Of a stretch of DNA of 42,623 nucleotides, positions 1 to 8,675 are shown in pieces. The stretch spans positions 1 through 42,623 of the forward strand of contig JAKLKA010000052.1 of assembly GCA_023150915.1 (NCBI GenBank), written 5' to 3'. Source of the stretch: Polyangiaceae bacterium (GTDB lineage: Bacteria; Myxococcota_A; Polyangia; Polyangiales; Polyangiaceae). The position numbers were made by a program, and so were the translations under genes. The notes under the pieces are model-generated. The model was not told the DNA's origin. It saw nothing but the letters and a program-made list of their open reading frames with translations, and made no database searches. Position 1 is the first letter of the stretch, and every line of letters starts with the position of its first letter.

Positions 1-2
1 CC

Positions 3-1289
3 GGCGGCGATCCGCAGGTCGTTGCTCAGCTCGGCGTCGGAAAGAGCCGCGCGCTCCGTCGCTGGCTCGGGCGCGCGCTCGCCCTGATGGCGCTCGCGGC
101 GGTGGTCGCGGGGGTCTTCGTCTGGCGCTCGCGGGTGAGCAAGACCACGACCGAGAGCTACGTGAGCTCCGCGGTGGAGCAGGGTGACTTGCGCGAAACG
201 GTCACGGCCACGGGCACGCTCTCGCCGCTCGACTCGGTGCAGGTCGGCGCAGAGGTGACCGGTCGCGTGCTGAAGGTCAACGTGGACGTGAACGACCGGG
301 TGACGGCGGGGCAGGTCTTGGTGGAGATCGACCAAGAGCAGCTCACGGCGCGGGTCGAAGAGTCTCAGGCCCAACTGCGAAGCGCCGAGGCTTCGGTCAA
401 GAGCGCCCGAGCCAGCGTGAAGGAAGCCGAGCTCAAGGCCCAGCGCCTGCGCGAGCTCGGAAAGCGTGGCCTCGCGTCCGCCCAAGAGCTCGAGTCGGCC
501 GAGGCGACGCTGGAGCGGGCCAAGGCCCAGGTCGGGAGCGCGGCGGCGCAGGTCACCGTGGCGCGGGCGGGGCTCAAGTCCACCAAGACCAGCCAGAGCA
601 AGGCGTCGATCAAGTCCCCGATCGACGGGATCGTGCTCGCCCGAAGCGTCGAGCCCGGGCAGACGGTCACCGCCGGCTTCCAGACACCGGTGCTGTTCAC
701 TCTGGCCCGCGACATCACCCAGATGCGCCTGCTGGTCGACGTGGACGAGGCCGACGTCGGCAAGGTCAAGGACGGGCAGCCGGCCAGCTTCGTGGTCGAT
801 GCCTACCCGCGGCGGCAGTTTCTGTCCAAGGTGGTGCGCCTGAACAACCTGCCGAAGTCCGGCACCACCGTCATCACCTATGAAGGCCTGCTGACGGTCG
901 ACAACTCGGAGCGCCTGCTGCGCCCCGGGATGACGGCGACGGCGACCGTGGTGACTCGCGAGGTGCAGGGGGTGTTGACCGTGCCCAACGCGGCGCTGCG
1001 TTTCCGACCCACCACCACCGCCGGTGCGTCGCAGCGGGGCGGGGGGATCCCCATGCCCGGCTTCGGTCGCCCGCCGGGGATGGGGGGCGGGCCGCGCCCG
1101 GCCGGCTCGGCTGCTCCGGGCGCGGGCACGCAGAAGCGGAGCGCGGCGGTGTACGTGTTGCGCGACGGCAAGCCCGCGCGGGTCGCGGTCGAGGTGGGGG
1201 TCACCGACGGCAAGCGCACGGAGGTCCGCTCGAACGAGCTCGGGGCCGGCAGCGAGGTCATCACCGACGTGGCGGAGACCAAGAAGTGA
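3..1289 (+). CDS. MacA-like periplasmic adaptor (HlyD/RND membrane fusion protein), 5' partial
   Basis: Adaptor subunit of a tripartite efflux pump, bridging an inner-membrane ABC transporter and an outer-membrane TolC channel. The frame is open from the left edge with no ATG, GTG or TTG between 3 and 86, so the true start lies outside the window. The in-frame ATG at 87 would cut the N-terminal membrane segment (ALALMALAAVVAGVFVW) in half. From that Met, a biotinyl-lipoyl half-motif (about 35-75), a long coiled-coil hairpin rich in Ala, Glu and Lys (about 85-175), the second lipoyl half (about 175-210) and a beta-barrel domain follow in family order. A Gly/Pro/Met-rich insertion lies near residues 315-347, before the membrane-proximal domain. 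The stop overlaps the next gene (GTGA), so translation is probably coupled. Family is secure; substrate is unknown. Confidence 0.9.
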   Translation, partial: GGDPQVVAQLGVGKSRALRRWLGRALALMALAAVVAGVFVWRSRVSKTTTESYVSSAVEQGDLRETVTATGTLSPLDSVQVGAEVTGRVLKVNVDVNDRVTAGQVLVEIDQEQLTARVEESQAQLRSAEASVKSARASVKEAELKAQRLRELGKRGLASAQELESAEATLERAKAQVGSAAAQVTVARAGLKSTKTSQSKASIKSPIDGIVLARSVEPGQTVTAGFQTPVLFTLARDITQMRLLVDVDEADVGKVKDGQPASFVVDAYPRRQFLSKVVRLNNLPKSGTTVITYEGLLTVDNSERLLRPGMTATATVVTREVQGVLTVPNAALRFRPTTTAGASQRGGGIPMPGFGRPPGMGGGPRPAGSAAPGAGTQKRSAAVYVLRDGKPARVAVEVGVTDGKRTEVRSNELGAGSEVITDVAETKK

Positions 1290-2044
1290 GCGCCGCGCCC
1301 GGCCCGGTGGTGGAATTTGCGCAGGTGTTCAAGATCTATGGCGCGGGCGACACCGAGGTGCGGGCCCTGGACGGCGTCGACATGCGGATCGACGCCGGAG
1401 AGTTCGTGGCCATCATGGGCTCTTCGGGCTCGGGCAAGTCGACGGCGATGAACATCATCGGATGCCTGGATGCGCCCACCCGCGGCGAGTATCGCTTCCG
1501 AGGCGTCGACGTGGGCGCGCTCGATCAGGACCAACGCGCGCTCTTGCGCCGGCACTACGTGGGCTTCGTCTTCCAGGGGTACAACCTGCTCGCGCGTACC
1601 ACCGCCCTGGAGAACGTGGAGCTTCCGCTGGTCTACCGGCGGGTGCCCACCCGCGAGCGTCACGAGCAGGCAATGGCCGCGCTGGTGGCGGTCGGGCTGG
1701 CGGATCGCGCGGGCCACACCCCCGCCGAGCTTTCCGGCGGGCAGCAGCAGCGGGTCGCCATCGCGCGGGCGCTGGTCTCGAGTCCCTCGCTGCTTCTGGC
1801 CGATGAGCCGACCGGAAACCTGGATTCGGCTCGGAAGCACGAAATAGTGGAGCTCCTGGTGCGACTCAACCGGCAGCTCGGCATCACCATCGCCATGGTC
1901 ACGCACGAGCCGGACATGGGGCAGTACGTCTCGCGGGTCGTGATGTTCAAGGACGGGCGCATCGTGGATCAGGGGCTCCCGGCCGATGTGTCGTTCGCCG
2001 GCCCGATCTCCAATCGGCCGCTGTCGCAGCGGGGGGGCGCGTGA
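1286..2044 (+). CDS. MacB/LolD-type ABC transporter ATPase
   Basis: Cytoplasmic ATP-binding subunit that drives the permease encoded next, as in MacAB-TolC or LolCDE-type mechanotransmission transporters. A complete nucleotide-binding domain of 252 aa is visible: Walker [10 protein letters not shown] near residue 45, Q-loop in VFQGYNLL, signature LSGGQQQR near 147, Walker B LLLADEP followed by TGNLDS, and the H-loop in MVTHEPD. All catalytic residues are intact. The GTG start overlaps the stop of the MacA-like gene in GTGA, and its own stop overlaps the permease start the same way. In E. coli MacB the ATPase and permease are one chain; here they are split, which is common outside the gammaproteobacteria. 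Substrate cannot be read from sequence. Confidence 0.95.
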   Translation: MSAAPGPVVEFAQVFKIYGAGDTEVRALDGVDMRIDAGEFVAIMGSSGSGKSTAMNIIGCLDAPTRGEYRFRGVDVGALDQDQRALLRRHYVGFVFQGYNLLARTTALENVELPLVYRRVPTRERHEQAMAALVAVGLADRAGHTPAELSGGQQQRVAIARALVSSPSLLLADEPTGNLDSARKHEIVELLVRLNRQLGITIAMVTHEPDMGQYVSRVVMFKDGRIVDQGLPADVSFAGPISNRPLSQRGGA

Positions 2045-3246
2045 TCCACCTCACCCTGGTGATGGCGCTGCGCCAGATCCGACGCAACACCCTGCGGTCG
2101 TTCTTGACCATGCTGGGGATAGTGATCGGCGTGGGCGCAGTGATCGCCCTGGTGACCATCGGCGAGGGGGCCACGGCCAAGGTCACCGCCGACATCGGCA
2201 AGCTGGGCGACAACCTGCTGATCGTGCAGCCCGGCGGATTTCGCCGGTCGAGCGGCTTTCAAAGCGCGAACGCTTTCACCAAAGAGGACGTCGACGCCAT
2301 CCGTCGGGATGTGCCCGGCGCCGAAAAGACCGCGCCGACGGCGGGCAAGCAGGCGCTGGCGGTGTGGGGCAATCGCAACTGGCGCACCAGCGTGACCGGC
2401 ACCACGGCCGAGTACCTGGAGATCCGCACCTACACCGTGGCCGAAGGGCGAACCTTCACCGAGGCGGAGAGCTCTGCCGGGCAGCCGGTCTGCGTGCTGG
2501 GCGCCACGGTGAGGAAAGAGCTGTTCGGCTCCGACCGCGCCCTGGGCGAATCGATCCGCGTGGACAAGCTCTCGTGCGAGGTGATCGGTGTGCTCACCGC
2601 CAAGGGGCAGTCGGGGATGGGCCAAGATCAGGACGACGTGGTGCTGGTGCCGCTGAGGGCGGCACAGCGCCGCCTGGCGGGCAACAACGACGTGAGCGGG
2701 ATCTATGTCACCGTGGCGTCTGGGCGCAGCACGACCCGGGTCAAGACGCAGATCGAGGAGCTGCTGAGGGAGAGGCGCAACATCGCTGCCGGCGCGGAAG
2801 ACGACTTCAACGTGCGCGACATGGCCGAGATCGCCCAGACCGTGTCCAGCGCCACCGGCGCCCTGACCGCGCTGCTTGGCGCGATCGCCGCGGTGAGCCT
2901 CTTGGTCGGAGGTATCGGCATCATGAACATCATGCTGGTCAACGTCACCGAGAGGACCCGCGAAATTGGCATCCGGTTGGCGATCGGCGCCATGGCGCGC
3001 GAGGTGCTGCTCCAGTTCCTGGTCGAGGCCGTGGTGCTCAGCACCATCGGCGGCGTGATCGGCATCGGCGCCGGATTGCTCGGGTCGTGGGCGGCCACCC
3101 GGGCACTGAACGTCCCCTTCGTGGTCGTTCCGAACATCTTGGTCGTCGCCTTCGTGTTCTCCGCCGTGATCGGCGTGCTGTTCGGCTATCTCCCCGCGCG
3201 CAAGGCCGCGCGGCTCAACCCCATCGAGGCCCTGCGCCATGAATGA
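2041..3246 (+). CDS. MacB-like ABC transporter permease (MacB_PCD/FtsX family)
   Basis: Inner-membrane subunit of the efflux transporter. The 401 aa chain has the standard MacB/FtsX layout: a first membrane helix around residues 20-42, a periplasmic MacB_PCD domain of roughly 220 residues, and three C-terminal helices between about 270 and 395. The second helix carries the conserved GGIGIMNIMLV, followed by the cytoplasmic TERTREIGIRLAIGA motif that contacts the ATPase. The ending YLPARKAARLNPIEALRHE is also typical. The GTG start overlaps the ATPase stop (GTGA), and the last codons overlap the TolC-like gene by eight bases, so the four genes behave as one translational unit. Confidence 0.95.
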   Translation: MIHLTLVMALRQIRRNTLRSFLTMLGIVIGVGAVIALVTIGEGATAKVTADIGKLGDNLLIVQPGGFRRSSGFQSANAFTKEDVDAIRRDVPGAEKTAPTAGKQALAVWGNRNWRTSVTGTTAEYLEIRTYTVAEGRTFTEAESSAGQPVCVLGATVRKELFGSDRALGESIRVDKLSCEVIGVLTAKGQSGMGQDQDDVVLVPLRAAQRRLAGNNDVSGIYVTVASGRSTTRVKTQIEELLRERRNIAAGAEDDFNVRDMAEIAQTVSSATGALTALLGAIAAVSLLVGGIGIMNIMLVNVTERTREIGIRLAIGAMAREVLLQFLVEAVVLSTIGGVIGIGAGLLGSWAATRALNVPFVVVPNILVVAFVFSAVIGVLFGYLPARKAARLNPIEALRHE

Positions 3247-4720
3247 AGCGACGAAGTGCCTGTCCACCCTGCTCGTGATCACCGCCCTCTCGTCCGCGAG
3301 CGCACGTGCTTCTGCCCAGAGTGCAGCCCGCCGCCTGGATGTCGGGACTGCGGTTTCCGAGGCCCTGGCGCACAACCCTGCGAGGCAGGCGGCCGAGATC
3401 GACGTCGAGCGTGCGCGCCAGAACGTGCTCGCCGAACAGGGGCGCTACTCGTACGTTCTTCAGGCCGACGCCGGCATCACCCATCAGAAGAGCGCCCGCC
3501 TGGGCGCGGGTGACACTCTGAGCGCTTCGACCACGCGCACGTACACCGTGGGCTCGGCGCTACGGCGCACCTTCGCTACCGGCACCAGCGCCGAGTTGCG
3601 CCTGCAGGGCGAGCGCTTCGAGAGCTCGGGCTCGACTCTGGGGGGAAGCACCGCCACCGGGTACGGCGTGAGCGGAAGGGCGTCGCTCAGCCAACCGCTA
3701 TTGCGCGGGGCGGGCACGCGGGTCGGCGAGGCCGAGCTCCGGGCGGCGCGCGTGCAAAAAGAGCTGGCCGACAAGTCCAGCCTGCGCAACCAGAGCGCGC
3801 TCGTGCGCGACGTGGTCTTGGCCTACTGGGAGCTGTGGTACGCCGAGGAATCGGTTCGCATTCAGCGCTCGGCCCTCGCCCTGGCGAAACAGCAAGAGAG
3901 CGACGCGAAGGTTCGGGTCGTCCAGGGCGCGGCGGCGCCGACCGACGTGCTCACCTTCGCGACCCGCGTGGCCGAGCTCGAGGAGGCACTGGTCGCGGCA
4001 GAGCTCGGCCAGACCCAGCGCGCGCTGGAGCTGGCGCGGCTGATGGGCAGCCCGGACCCCGATCGCCAGCTGGGCGCGCTCTCGAGCCGGCCGCCTTCGG
4101 CGGGGCCGAGCGCCACCCGCGCCGACGTGGAGGCCGCGCTGCGCAGCGGGTCGTTGGAGCTGGCCGAGCTCGAGACGCAGGTGAAGCTGGCGCGCACGCG
4201 GGCCGACGTCGCCGGTGAGTCGACCCGGGCTCGGCTCGACCTCGAGGGCTATCTCGAGTCCCAGGGCCTGAGCGAACGCGTGCCCACCGCGGCGCGGCGC
4301 GCTGGCGAGCTCGGCTATCTCACCGCTCACGTGGGCGTGATCTACGAGCTGCCGCTGGACGACTCGCGGCAGAATGCCGAGAAGCGCGCCGCGCTCTTGG
4401 CGGTGCGCGCCGCGGAGCACAACCTGAAGTCGGTGCGCGATCGGATCACCGCCGAGGCCGCGCTCTCGGTCACCAACGAGCGCGCTGCCTCTCGTCGCGT
4501 GGTGCTGGCCGAGAAGACCCAGGCGGTGGCCGAGAAAGCCCACGCCGCAGAGAAGGCGCGCTTCGAGCTGGGGCAGTCTCTGCCCATCGCGGTGCAGCAG
4601 GCCGAAGACGAGCTGCGGCGGGCGCGCCTGCGCGTGGCCCGCGCGCAGGTCGACCTGGTGCAAGAGCAGACCGTGGTGCTCCACCTGGCGGGGAAGCTCT
4701 TGTCCCAGTATCGGGGATGA
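3239..4720 (+). CDS. TolC-like outer-membrane efflux protein
   Basis: Outer-membrane channel of the tripartite pump. The 493 aa product begins with a Sec signal peptide ending near ASARASA-QS, then shows the two-fold repeat of the OEP family: long Ala/Glu/Arg-rich helices, SLSQPLLRGAG near residues 145-155 as the first strand/helix turn, and a second OEP copy from about residue 290 on. The ATG lies within the overlap ATGAATGA, eight bases before the permease stop. I see no lipobox, so unlike many Pseudomonas-type OMFs it is not acylated. It is last in the efflux operon; the next gene starts 35 bp later and is functionally unrelated. Confidence 0.9.
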   Translation: MNEATKCLSTLLVITALSSASARASAQSAARRLDVGTAVSEALAHNPARQAAEIDVERARQNVLAEQGRYSYVLQADAGITHQKSARLGAGDTLSASTTRTYTVGSALRRTFATGTSAELRLQGERFESSGSTLGGSTATGYGVSGRASLSQPLLRGAGTRVGEAELRAARVQKELADKSSLRNQSALVRDVVLAYWELWYAEESVRIQRSALALAKQQESDAKVRVVQGAAAPTDVLTFATRVAELEEALVAAELGQTQRALELARLMGSPDPDRQLGALSSRPPSAGPSATRADVEAALRSGSLELAELETQVKLARTRADVAGESTRARLDLEGYLESQGLSERVPTAARRAGELGYLTAHVGVIYELPLDDSRQNAEKRAALLAVRAAEHNLKSVRDRITAEAALSVTNERAASRRVVLAEKTQAVAEKAHAAEKARFELGQSLPIAVQQAEDELRRARLRVARAQVDLVQEQTVVLHLAGKLLSQYRG

Positions 4721-4755
4721 TTGTCGGCCGCGCCCTGCCCGACTAGAACTCGCGC

Positions 4756-5382
4756 ATGCAGAAGCTCGCCAAGGGGATCCACTCGTTTCAGAGCGGATAC
4801 TTCGCGACCCACCGTCAGCTGTTCGAGCAGCTGGCGACGGCGGGCCAGAAGCCCGAGACGATGTTCATCACCTGCTCGGACTCGCGCGTGGTGCCGAACT
4901 TGATCACCGACGCCGCGCCGGGTGAGCTGTTCTTGATCCGCAACGTGGGCAACGTGGTGCCGCCCCCGACCTTGCCCGGCGGCACGGCCGCGGCAATGGA
5001 GTACGCCGTCGAGGTGCTCGGTGTACAGAACGTGATCGTCTGCGGTCACACCCAGTGCGGGGCCATTCAGGCCATCTTGCACCCCGAGACGGTCGCGCAC
5101 CTGCCCTATGTGAGCCGCTGGGTCGACGGCGCCACCACCCTCAAGAGCATCTTGGCCGACCGCTATGCGGATCTGAGCGGCGAAGAGCTGGCCACCGCAG
5201 CCGTCCAAGAGAACGTGCTCTTGCAGGTCGAGCACCTGCGGCAGTTCGAGTTCATCGAGAGTCGCCTGGTGGCGGGCACGCTGCACATCAGCGCCTGGGT
5301 CTTCAAGATCGGCACCGGCCAAGTCTTCGACTACGACCCGAATCTGTGCGAGTTCGTCGAGCTGTCGGCCGCCCAGCGTTGA
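4756..5382 (+). CDS. Beta-class carbonic anhydrase
   Basis: Zinc enzyme that interconverts CO2 and bicarbonate in the cytoplasm. The 208 aa chain keeps every active-site ligand of the bacterial beta class: C40, D42 and R44 in the CSDSR motif, and H98 and C101 in GHTQCG. The Asp-Arg dyad (D42/R44) is present. Length is normal and there is no signal peptide. The ATG at 4756 is the first plausible start after the efflux operon. MurJ begins about 43 bp downstream on the same strand, so the two may be cotranscribed, but the link is not functional. Confidence 0.95.
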   Translation: MQKLAKGIHSFQSGYFATHRQLFEQLATAGQKPETMFITCSDSRVVPNLITDAAPGELFLIRNVGNVVPPPTLPGGTAAAMEYAVEVLGVQNVIVCGHTQCGAIQAILHPETVAHLPYVSRWVDGATTLKSILADRYADLSGEELATAAVQENVLLQVEHLRQFEFIESRLVAGTLHISAWVFKIGTGQVFDYDPNLCEFVELSAAQR

Positions 5383-5425
5383 CCCCTTTTTGCCCGGGGG
5401 GGGCCGCCGGTGGTACTCGCCCGGG

Positions 5426-7033
5426 ATGGCCGACCAGGGCCCGTCTGCCGCCGAGACCGAGCGCAAGAAGATCACCGGGCGCGCCGGCATCGTGGCCGCC
5501 GGCACGCTGTTCAGCCGCGTGCTGGGGCTGGTCCGCGACCAGGTGCTCGCCGCGATCTTCAGTCGAGCGGCGACCGACGCATTCTTCGTGGCGTTCACCA
5601 TCCCCAACGTGCTTCGCCAGCTGTTGGCCGAGGGCGCGGTGCAGAACGCGGTCTTGCCGGTGCTGGCCAAGACCCGTGAGCAAGAGGGCGACGCTGCGGC
5701 CCGCCGCCTGTTCCGTGCGCTGCGCGGGCTGTCGCTCGCCATCTTGCTGGCGGTGAGCGTGGCCGGCGTGCTGCTGGCGCCGCAGCTGGTCGACCTGTTT
5801 GCTGGCGGCTTCCGCGCGCACCCGGGCCAGTACGAGCGCACCGTGACGCTCACGCGCTGGGTGTTCCCCTACATCTTCTTCATGGGCACCGCCGCCCTGG
5901 GCGTGGCGGCGCTCAACGTGCACCAGCGGTTCGTCGCCACCAGCTTCGCTCCGGCGCTGCTCAACGTGGCGTTCGTGGTGTGCGCGCTCGCGTTGCCCGA
6001 CGTGGTGGGGGCGCGGGGGCACGACCGCACGCTGGCGCTGGCCGCCGGCGTGCTCTTGGGCGGCGCGCTGCAGGTCGTGGCGCAATGGCCCAGCCTGAAG
6101 GCCATCGGCTATCTGGTGGCGCCCAGCTTCGAGCTCGCGCTCTCGGGCGTGCGCGAGACGCTGCGTCGCATGGGGCCGGTGCTGATCGGTCTCGGGGTCT
6201 ACTACGTCGACGTGGTCCTGGCCCGCCGCTTCCTGTCCGAGCTGGGCGTCGGTGCGCAGAGCTACTTCGGTTGGGCGCTGCGGCTCTGCGACTTTCCGCA
6301 GGGGATCTTCGTGATGGCGCTGTCGAGCGCCACCTTGCCCAGCCTGGCGCTCTTGGTCGCTCGCGGCGAGCACGACGAGGTGAAGAAGACCTTCTCGTAC
6401 GGCATGCGGCTGGCGCTGTTCGTGGCGCTGGCCGCCAGCGTGCTCTTGGTGGCGCTGGCCGAGCCGGTGGTGGCGCTGATCTTCCAGCGTGGGCAGTTCG
6501 ACGCCGAGTCGACCCGCGAGACCGCCAAGGCGCTGGCCGCCCAGGGGCTCGGGATCTGGATGGTCGCGGCCGTGCGCCAGCTGGTCTCGGTCTATTACGC
6601 GCTGGGTGACACGCGCACCCCGGTGATCGTCGCGGCGCTGGATCTGGCAGTGTTCGTGGCGCTCGCGTTGATCTTGCGGGGCCCGCTCGGGCACGTCGGG
6701 ATCAGCCTGGCGGTCAGCGGGGCCAGCGCCGCGCAGATGGTCATGCTCTGGGTCGGGCTCAGGCTGAAGCTGGGCGACACGCGCTTCTTCGAGATCGCCA
6801 AGAGCGCGCTCAGGACGCTGCTCGCCACGCTCCCGGCGGCCGCGGCGGGGATCGGCGTGGCGAAGCTGCTCACGGCGCCGGTTGGCTCGGGGGCGGCCCG
6901 CGCCCTGGCGCCGGGGCTGGCGGCGGTCGGCGTCTATGGCGGGGTGTTCCTGGTGGCCGCCTGGCTGGTGAAGAGCGAAGAGCTGCGCGGGCTGGTCGAC
7001 GCTGTGGCGCGCCGGCGTCGACGAAGCCCCTGA
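5426..7033 (+). CDS. murJ: Lipid II flippase MurJ (MviN family)
   Basis: Polytopic inner-membrane protein that moves lipid II across the membrane for peptidoglycan synthesis. The N-terminal stretch GTLFSRVLGLVRDQVLAAIF, followed by DAFFVAFTIPNVLRQLLAEGAV, is the MviN signature, and the 535 aa hydrophobic chain has room for the usual 14 helices. I chose the ATG at 5426; the frame is open to a TTG at 5390, but those 12 extra codons (MPGGGRRWYSPG) look like untranslated leader and are not family-like. It precedes the essential GTPase gene engB by 54 bp. A related MOP-family exporter is the only real alternative. Confidence 0.93.
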   Translation: MADQGPSAAETERKKITGRAGIVAAGTLFSRVLGLVRDQVLAAIFSRAATDAFFVAFTIPNVLRQLLAEGAVQNAVLPVLAKTREQEGDAAARRLFRALRGLSLAILLAVSVAGVLLAPQLVDLFAGGFRAHPGQYERTVTLTRWVFPYIFFMGTAALGVAALNVHQRFVATSFAPALLNVAFVVCALALPDVVGARGHDRTLALAAGVLLGGALQVVAQWPSLKAIGYLVAPSFELALSGVRETLRRMGPVLIGLGVYYVDVVLARRFLSELGVGAQSYFGWALRLCDFPQGIFVMALSSATLPSLALLVARGEHDEVKKTFSYGMRLALFVALAASVLLVALAEPVVALIFQRGQFDAESTRETAKALAAQGLGIWMVAAVRQLVSVYYALGDTRTPVIVAALDLAVFVALALILRGPLGHVGISLAVSGASAAQMVMLWVGLRLKLGDTRFFEIAKSALRTLLATLPAAAAGIGVAKLLTAPVGSGAARALAPGLAAVGVYGGVFLVAAWLVKSEELRGLVDAVARRRRRSP

Positions 7034-7087
7034 GCGTGGATTGTTCGTGGCGCCGCCGTCGAAGAACGTGAGAAGCTGCGCCCCATC

Positions 7088-7720
7088 ATGAGTCGTGACG
7101 TCGCTTCGCCGCTCTCTGCGATCAAGAACGCCGAGTTCGTCGCGGCAGCGGCGGCGCTTGGTGAGCTGCCCCCGCCGTTGGCGGTCGAGGTGGCGTTCGC
7201 CGGGCGCTCGAACGTGGGCAAGAGCAGCCTGATGAACTGCCTGCTGTCGCGCAAGAGCCTGGTGCGCGTGAGCAGCACGCCGGGCTGCACCCGCACCATC
7301 AGCTTCTTCGCAGCCGAGCTGGGCGACGGCGCGCGGCTCACGCTGGTCGATCTGCCGGGCTATGGCTTCGCCCGGCGGAGCAAGGCCGAGCGCAGCGCCT
7401 GGGCGTCGCTGATCGAGGGCTACTTGATCGGCCGGGTCACGCTGCGGGCCGTGGTTGCCATCATCGACGTGCGGCGCGGGCTCGAGGCGGACGATCGCGA
7501 TCTGCTCGAGCTCTTGGCAACCCCACCTGGGGTCAGCCGCCCACCGCTCACCACCCTGGTGGTGGCCACGAAGCTCGACAAGCTGCCGCTCAGCAAGCAG
7601 AAGATCGAGCTCGAGCGCGTGAAGAAGGCGGCAGGGCTGCCGGTCCTGGGGTTTTCGGCTGAGACCGGCTTCGGCCGCGACCCGCTGTGGAAGCGGCTGC
7701 GCGCGGCGGCCGGGATCTGA
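7088..7720 (+). CDS. engB: Ribosome biogenesis GTPase EngB (YihA/YsxC)
   Basis: TRAFAC-class GTPase needed for assembly of the 50S ribosomal subunit and usually essential. In 210 aa the G motifs are clear: G1 GRSNVGKSS at residues 39-47, G2 within the STPGCTRTISFF segment, G3 DLPGYG, G4 TKLD and G5 SAETG. The usual TPGRTQ of the family is here TPGCTR, a mild variation in the switch region. The ATG at 7088 places the G domain about 37 residues in, as expected. The stop codon abuts the stop of a convergent gene with no base between them. Confidence 0.95.
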   Translation: MSRDVASPLSAIKNAEFVAAAAALGELPPPLAVEVAFAGRSNVGKSSLMNCLLSRKSLVRVSSTPGCTRTISFFAAELGDGARLTLVDLPGYGFARRSKAERSAWASLIEGYLIGRVTLRAVVAIIDVRRGLEADDRDLLELLATPPGVSRPPLTTLVVATKLDKLPLSKQKIELERVKKAAGLPVLGFSAETGFGRDPLWKRLRAAAGI

Positions 7721-8434
7721 TCACGGCGCGACGGTGAACGCTTCGGCCTCTTCCAGCTCGCGCCCGCAGTCGCCGTAGAGCGCGAACTTGTGCGGGCTGC
7801 CGGGGATCTCGAAGCGCCACGCCGGGCCGGCCTTGGCGCGGTAGTACTCGATGCGGGCCATGCGGTTGCGCGGTGCGCCGGCCTTGATGGCGTGCGCCCA
7901 CACCTCGGCGAAGCCGCAGCGCGGGGGCTCGGGCAAGGGGTCGAGCACCTGGGTCGGGCAGGGGTAGTCGGTCACGTCCGGATCGGCGACCAGCCCCTCT
8001 TTCTTCAGGTGCACCGTCTGCTTGCCGCAATAGTGGCGGCGCGGCAGCGTGCCGGGCTCGCGCGCCGGCTGCGGGCCGTCCCCCTCCAGGCTCTGGAAGG
8101 TGTAGCGCGCGCGGCCCGAGACGTCGTTCAGATCGATGGTGCCGTCGCTCTTCACGCCCTCGGCCCAGATGTTCCGCAGGATCTTGCGCCGGGTCACGGC
8201 GCGTGCCCCGGGCAGCGACCCCACCGCGTCGACCGCGTTGGGGAACCCGACGATGCCGCCAGTGGTGGGCGGGGCGGGCGGATCGGCGACCTCGGGCTTC
8301 GACGCGCGCTTGGCCCACAGCGACAGGGCCAGGCTCGCGACGAACGCCACCACGATGATCATCAGCCCCACGACCCGGTCGCGGCCGCGGTGGGCTTCGA
8401 TTTCGGCAAGGAGCGCGCGCTGGGGCTCGGTCAT
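7721..8434 (-). CDS. Hypothetical membrane-anchored protein with four cysteines
   Basis: Unrecognised family. The 237 aa product has a short polar N-terminus, one hydrophobic helix around residues 22-41 (VVGLMIIVVAFVASLALSLW), a Pro-rich linker and a soluble C-terminal domain of about 180 residues predicted to be periplasmic. That domain has exactly four cysteines, in HYCGK, YPCPT, PRCGF and GDCGR, which could form two disulfides. The aromatic and basic content suggests a real folded domain, and an intact frame on the strand opposite engB supports coding. The gene is convergent with engB, stop against stop. No catalytic motif is recognised. Confidence 0.75.
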   Translation of the reverse strand: MTEPQRALLAEIEAHRGRDRVVGLMIIVVAFVASLALSLWAKRASKPEVADPPAPPTTGGIVGFPNAVDAVGSLPGARAVTRRKILRNIWAEGVKSDGTIDLNDVSGRARYTFQSLEGDGPQPAREPGTLPRRHYCGKQTVHLKKEGLVADPDVTDYPCPTQVLDPLPEPPRCGFAEVWAHAIKAGAPRNRMARIEYYRAKAGPAWRFEIPGSPHKFALYGDCGRELEEAEAFTVAP

Positions 8435-8478
8435 CGGACGGGGGCGACCCTATATCACGAAGTGGCTTTCGCGATGGC

Positions 8479-8507
8479 TTGCCCTTCCGGCCCACGCGCG
8501 CTATCTA
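8479..8507 (+). promoter_or_regulatory. Candidate sigma-70-type promoter for tRNA-Val
   Basis: TTGCCC at 8479-8484 and TATCTA at 8502-8507 are separated by 17 bases, the optimal spacing. Transcription would start near 8514, about 45 bases before the tRNA. A GC-rich hairpin (CCGGCC / GGCCGG, about 8540-8557) sits in the leader just ahead of the mature 5' end. The call rests only on the match and position. Confidence 0.4.
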
Positions 8508-8560
8508 CCGCGGCTCCCGGGGCCCTGGCCCGGGTCGAACCGGCCTTCGCGGGCCGGCTC

Positions 8561-8632
8561 GGGCGCATAACTCAGCGGTAGAGTGCGACCTTCACACGGT
8601 CGAAGTCGCAGGTTCGATCCCTGCTGCGCCCA
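8561..8632 (+). tRNA. tRNA-Val (anticodon CAC)
   Basis: A full cloverleaf can be drawn: acceptor GGGCGCA (8561-8567) with TGCGCCC (8625-8631), D stem ACTC/GAGT around loop AGCGGTA, anticodon stem CGACC/GGTCG around loop TTCACAC giving anticodon CAC, and T arm GCAGG-TTCGATC-CCTGC. The discriminator is A8632. The next bases are CCC, so the 3' CCA is not encoded and must be added. It decodes GUG, a common Val codon in such a GC-rich genome. Confidence 0.95.
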
Positions 8633-8675
8633 CCCGGTCTTCCCCCAGCGCGCCGCGCCCTGGCCGCGCCCCGGG

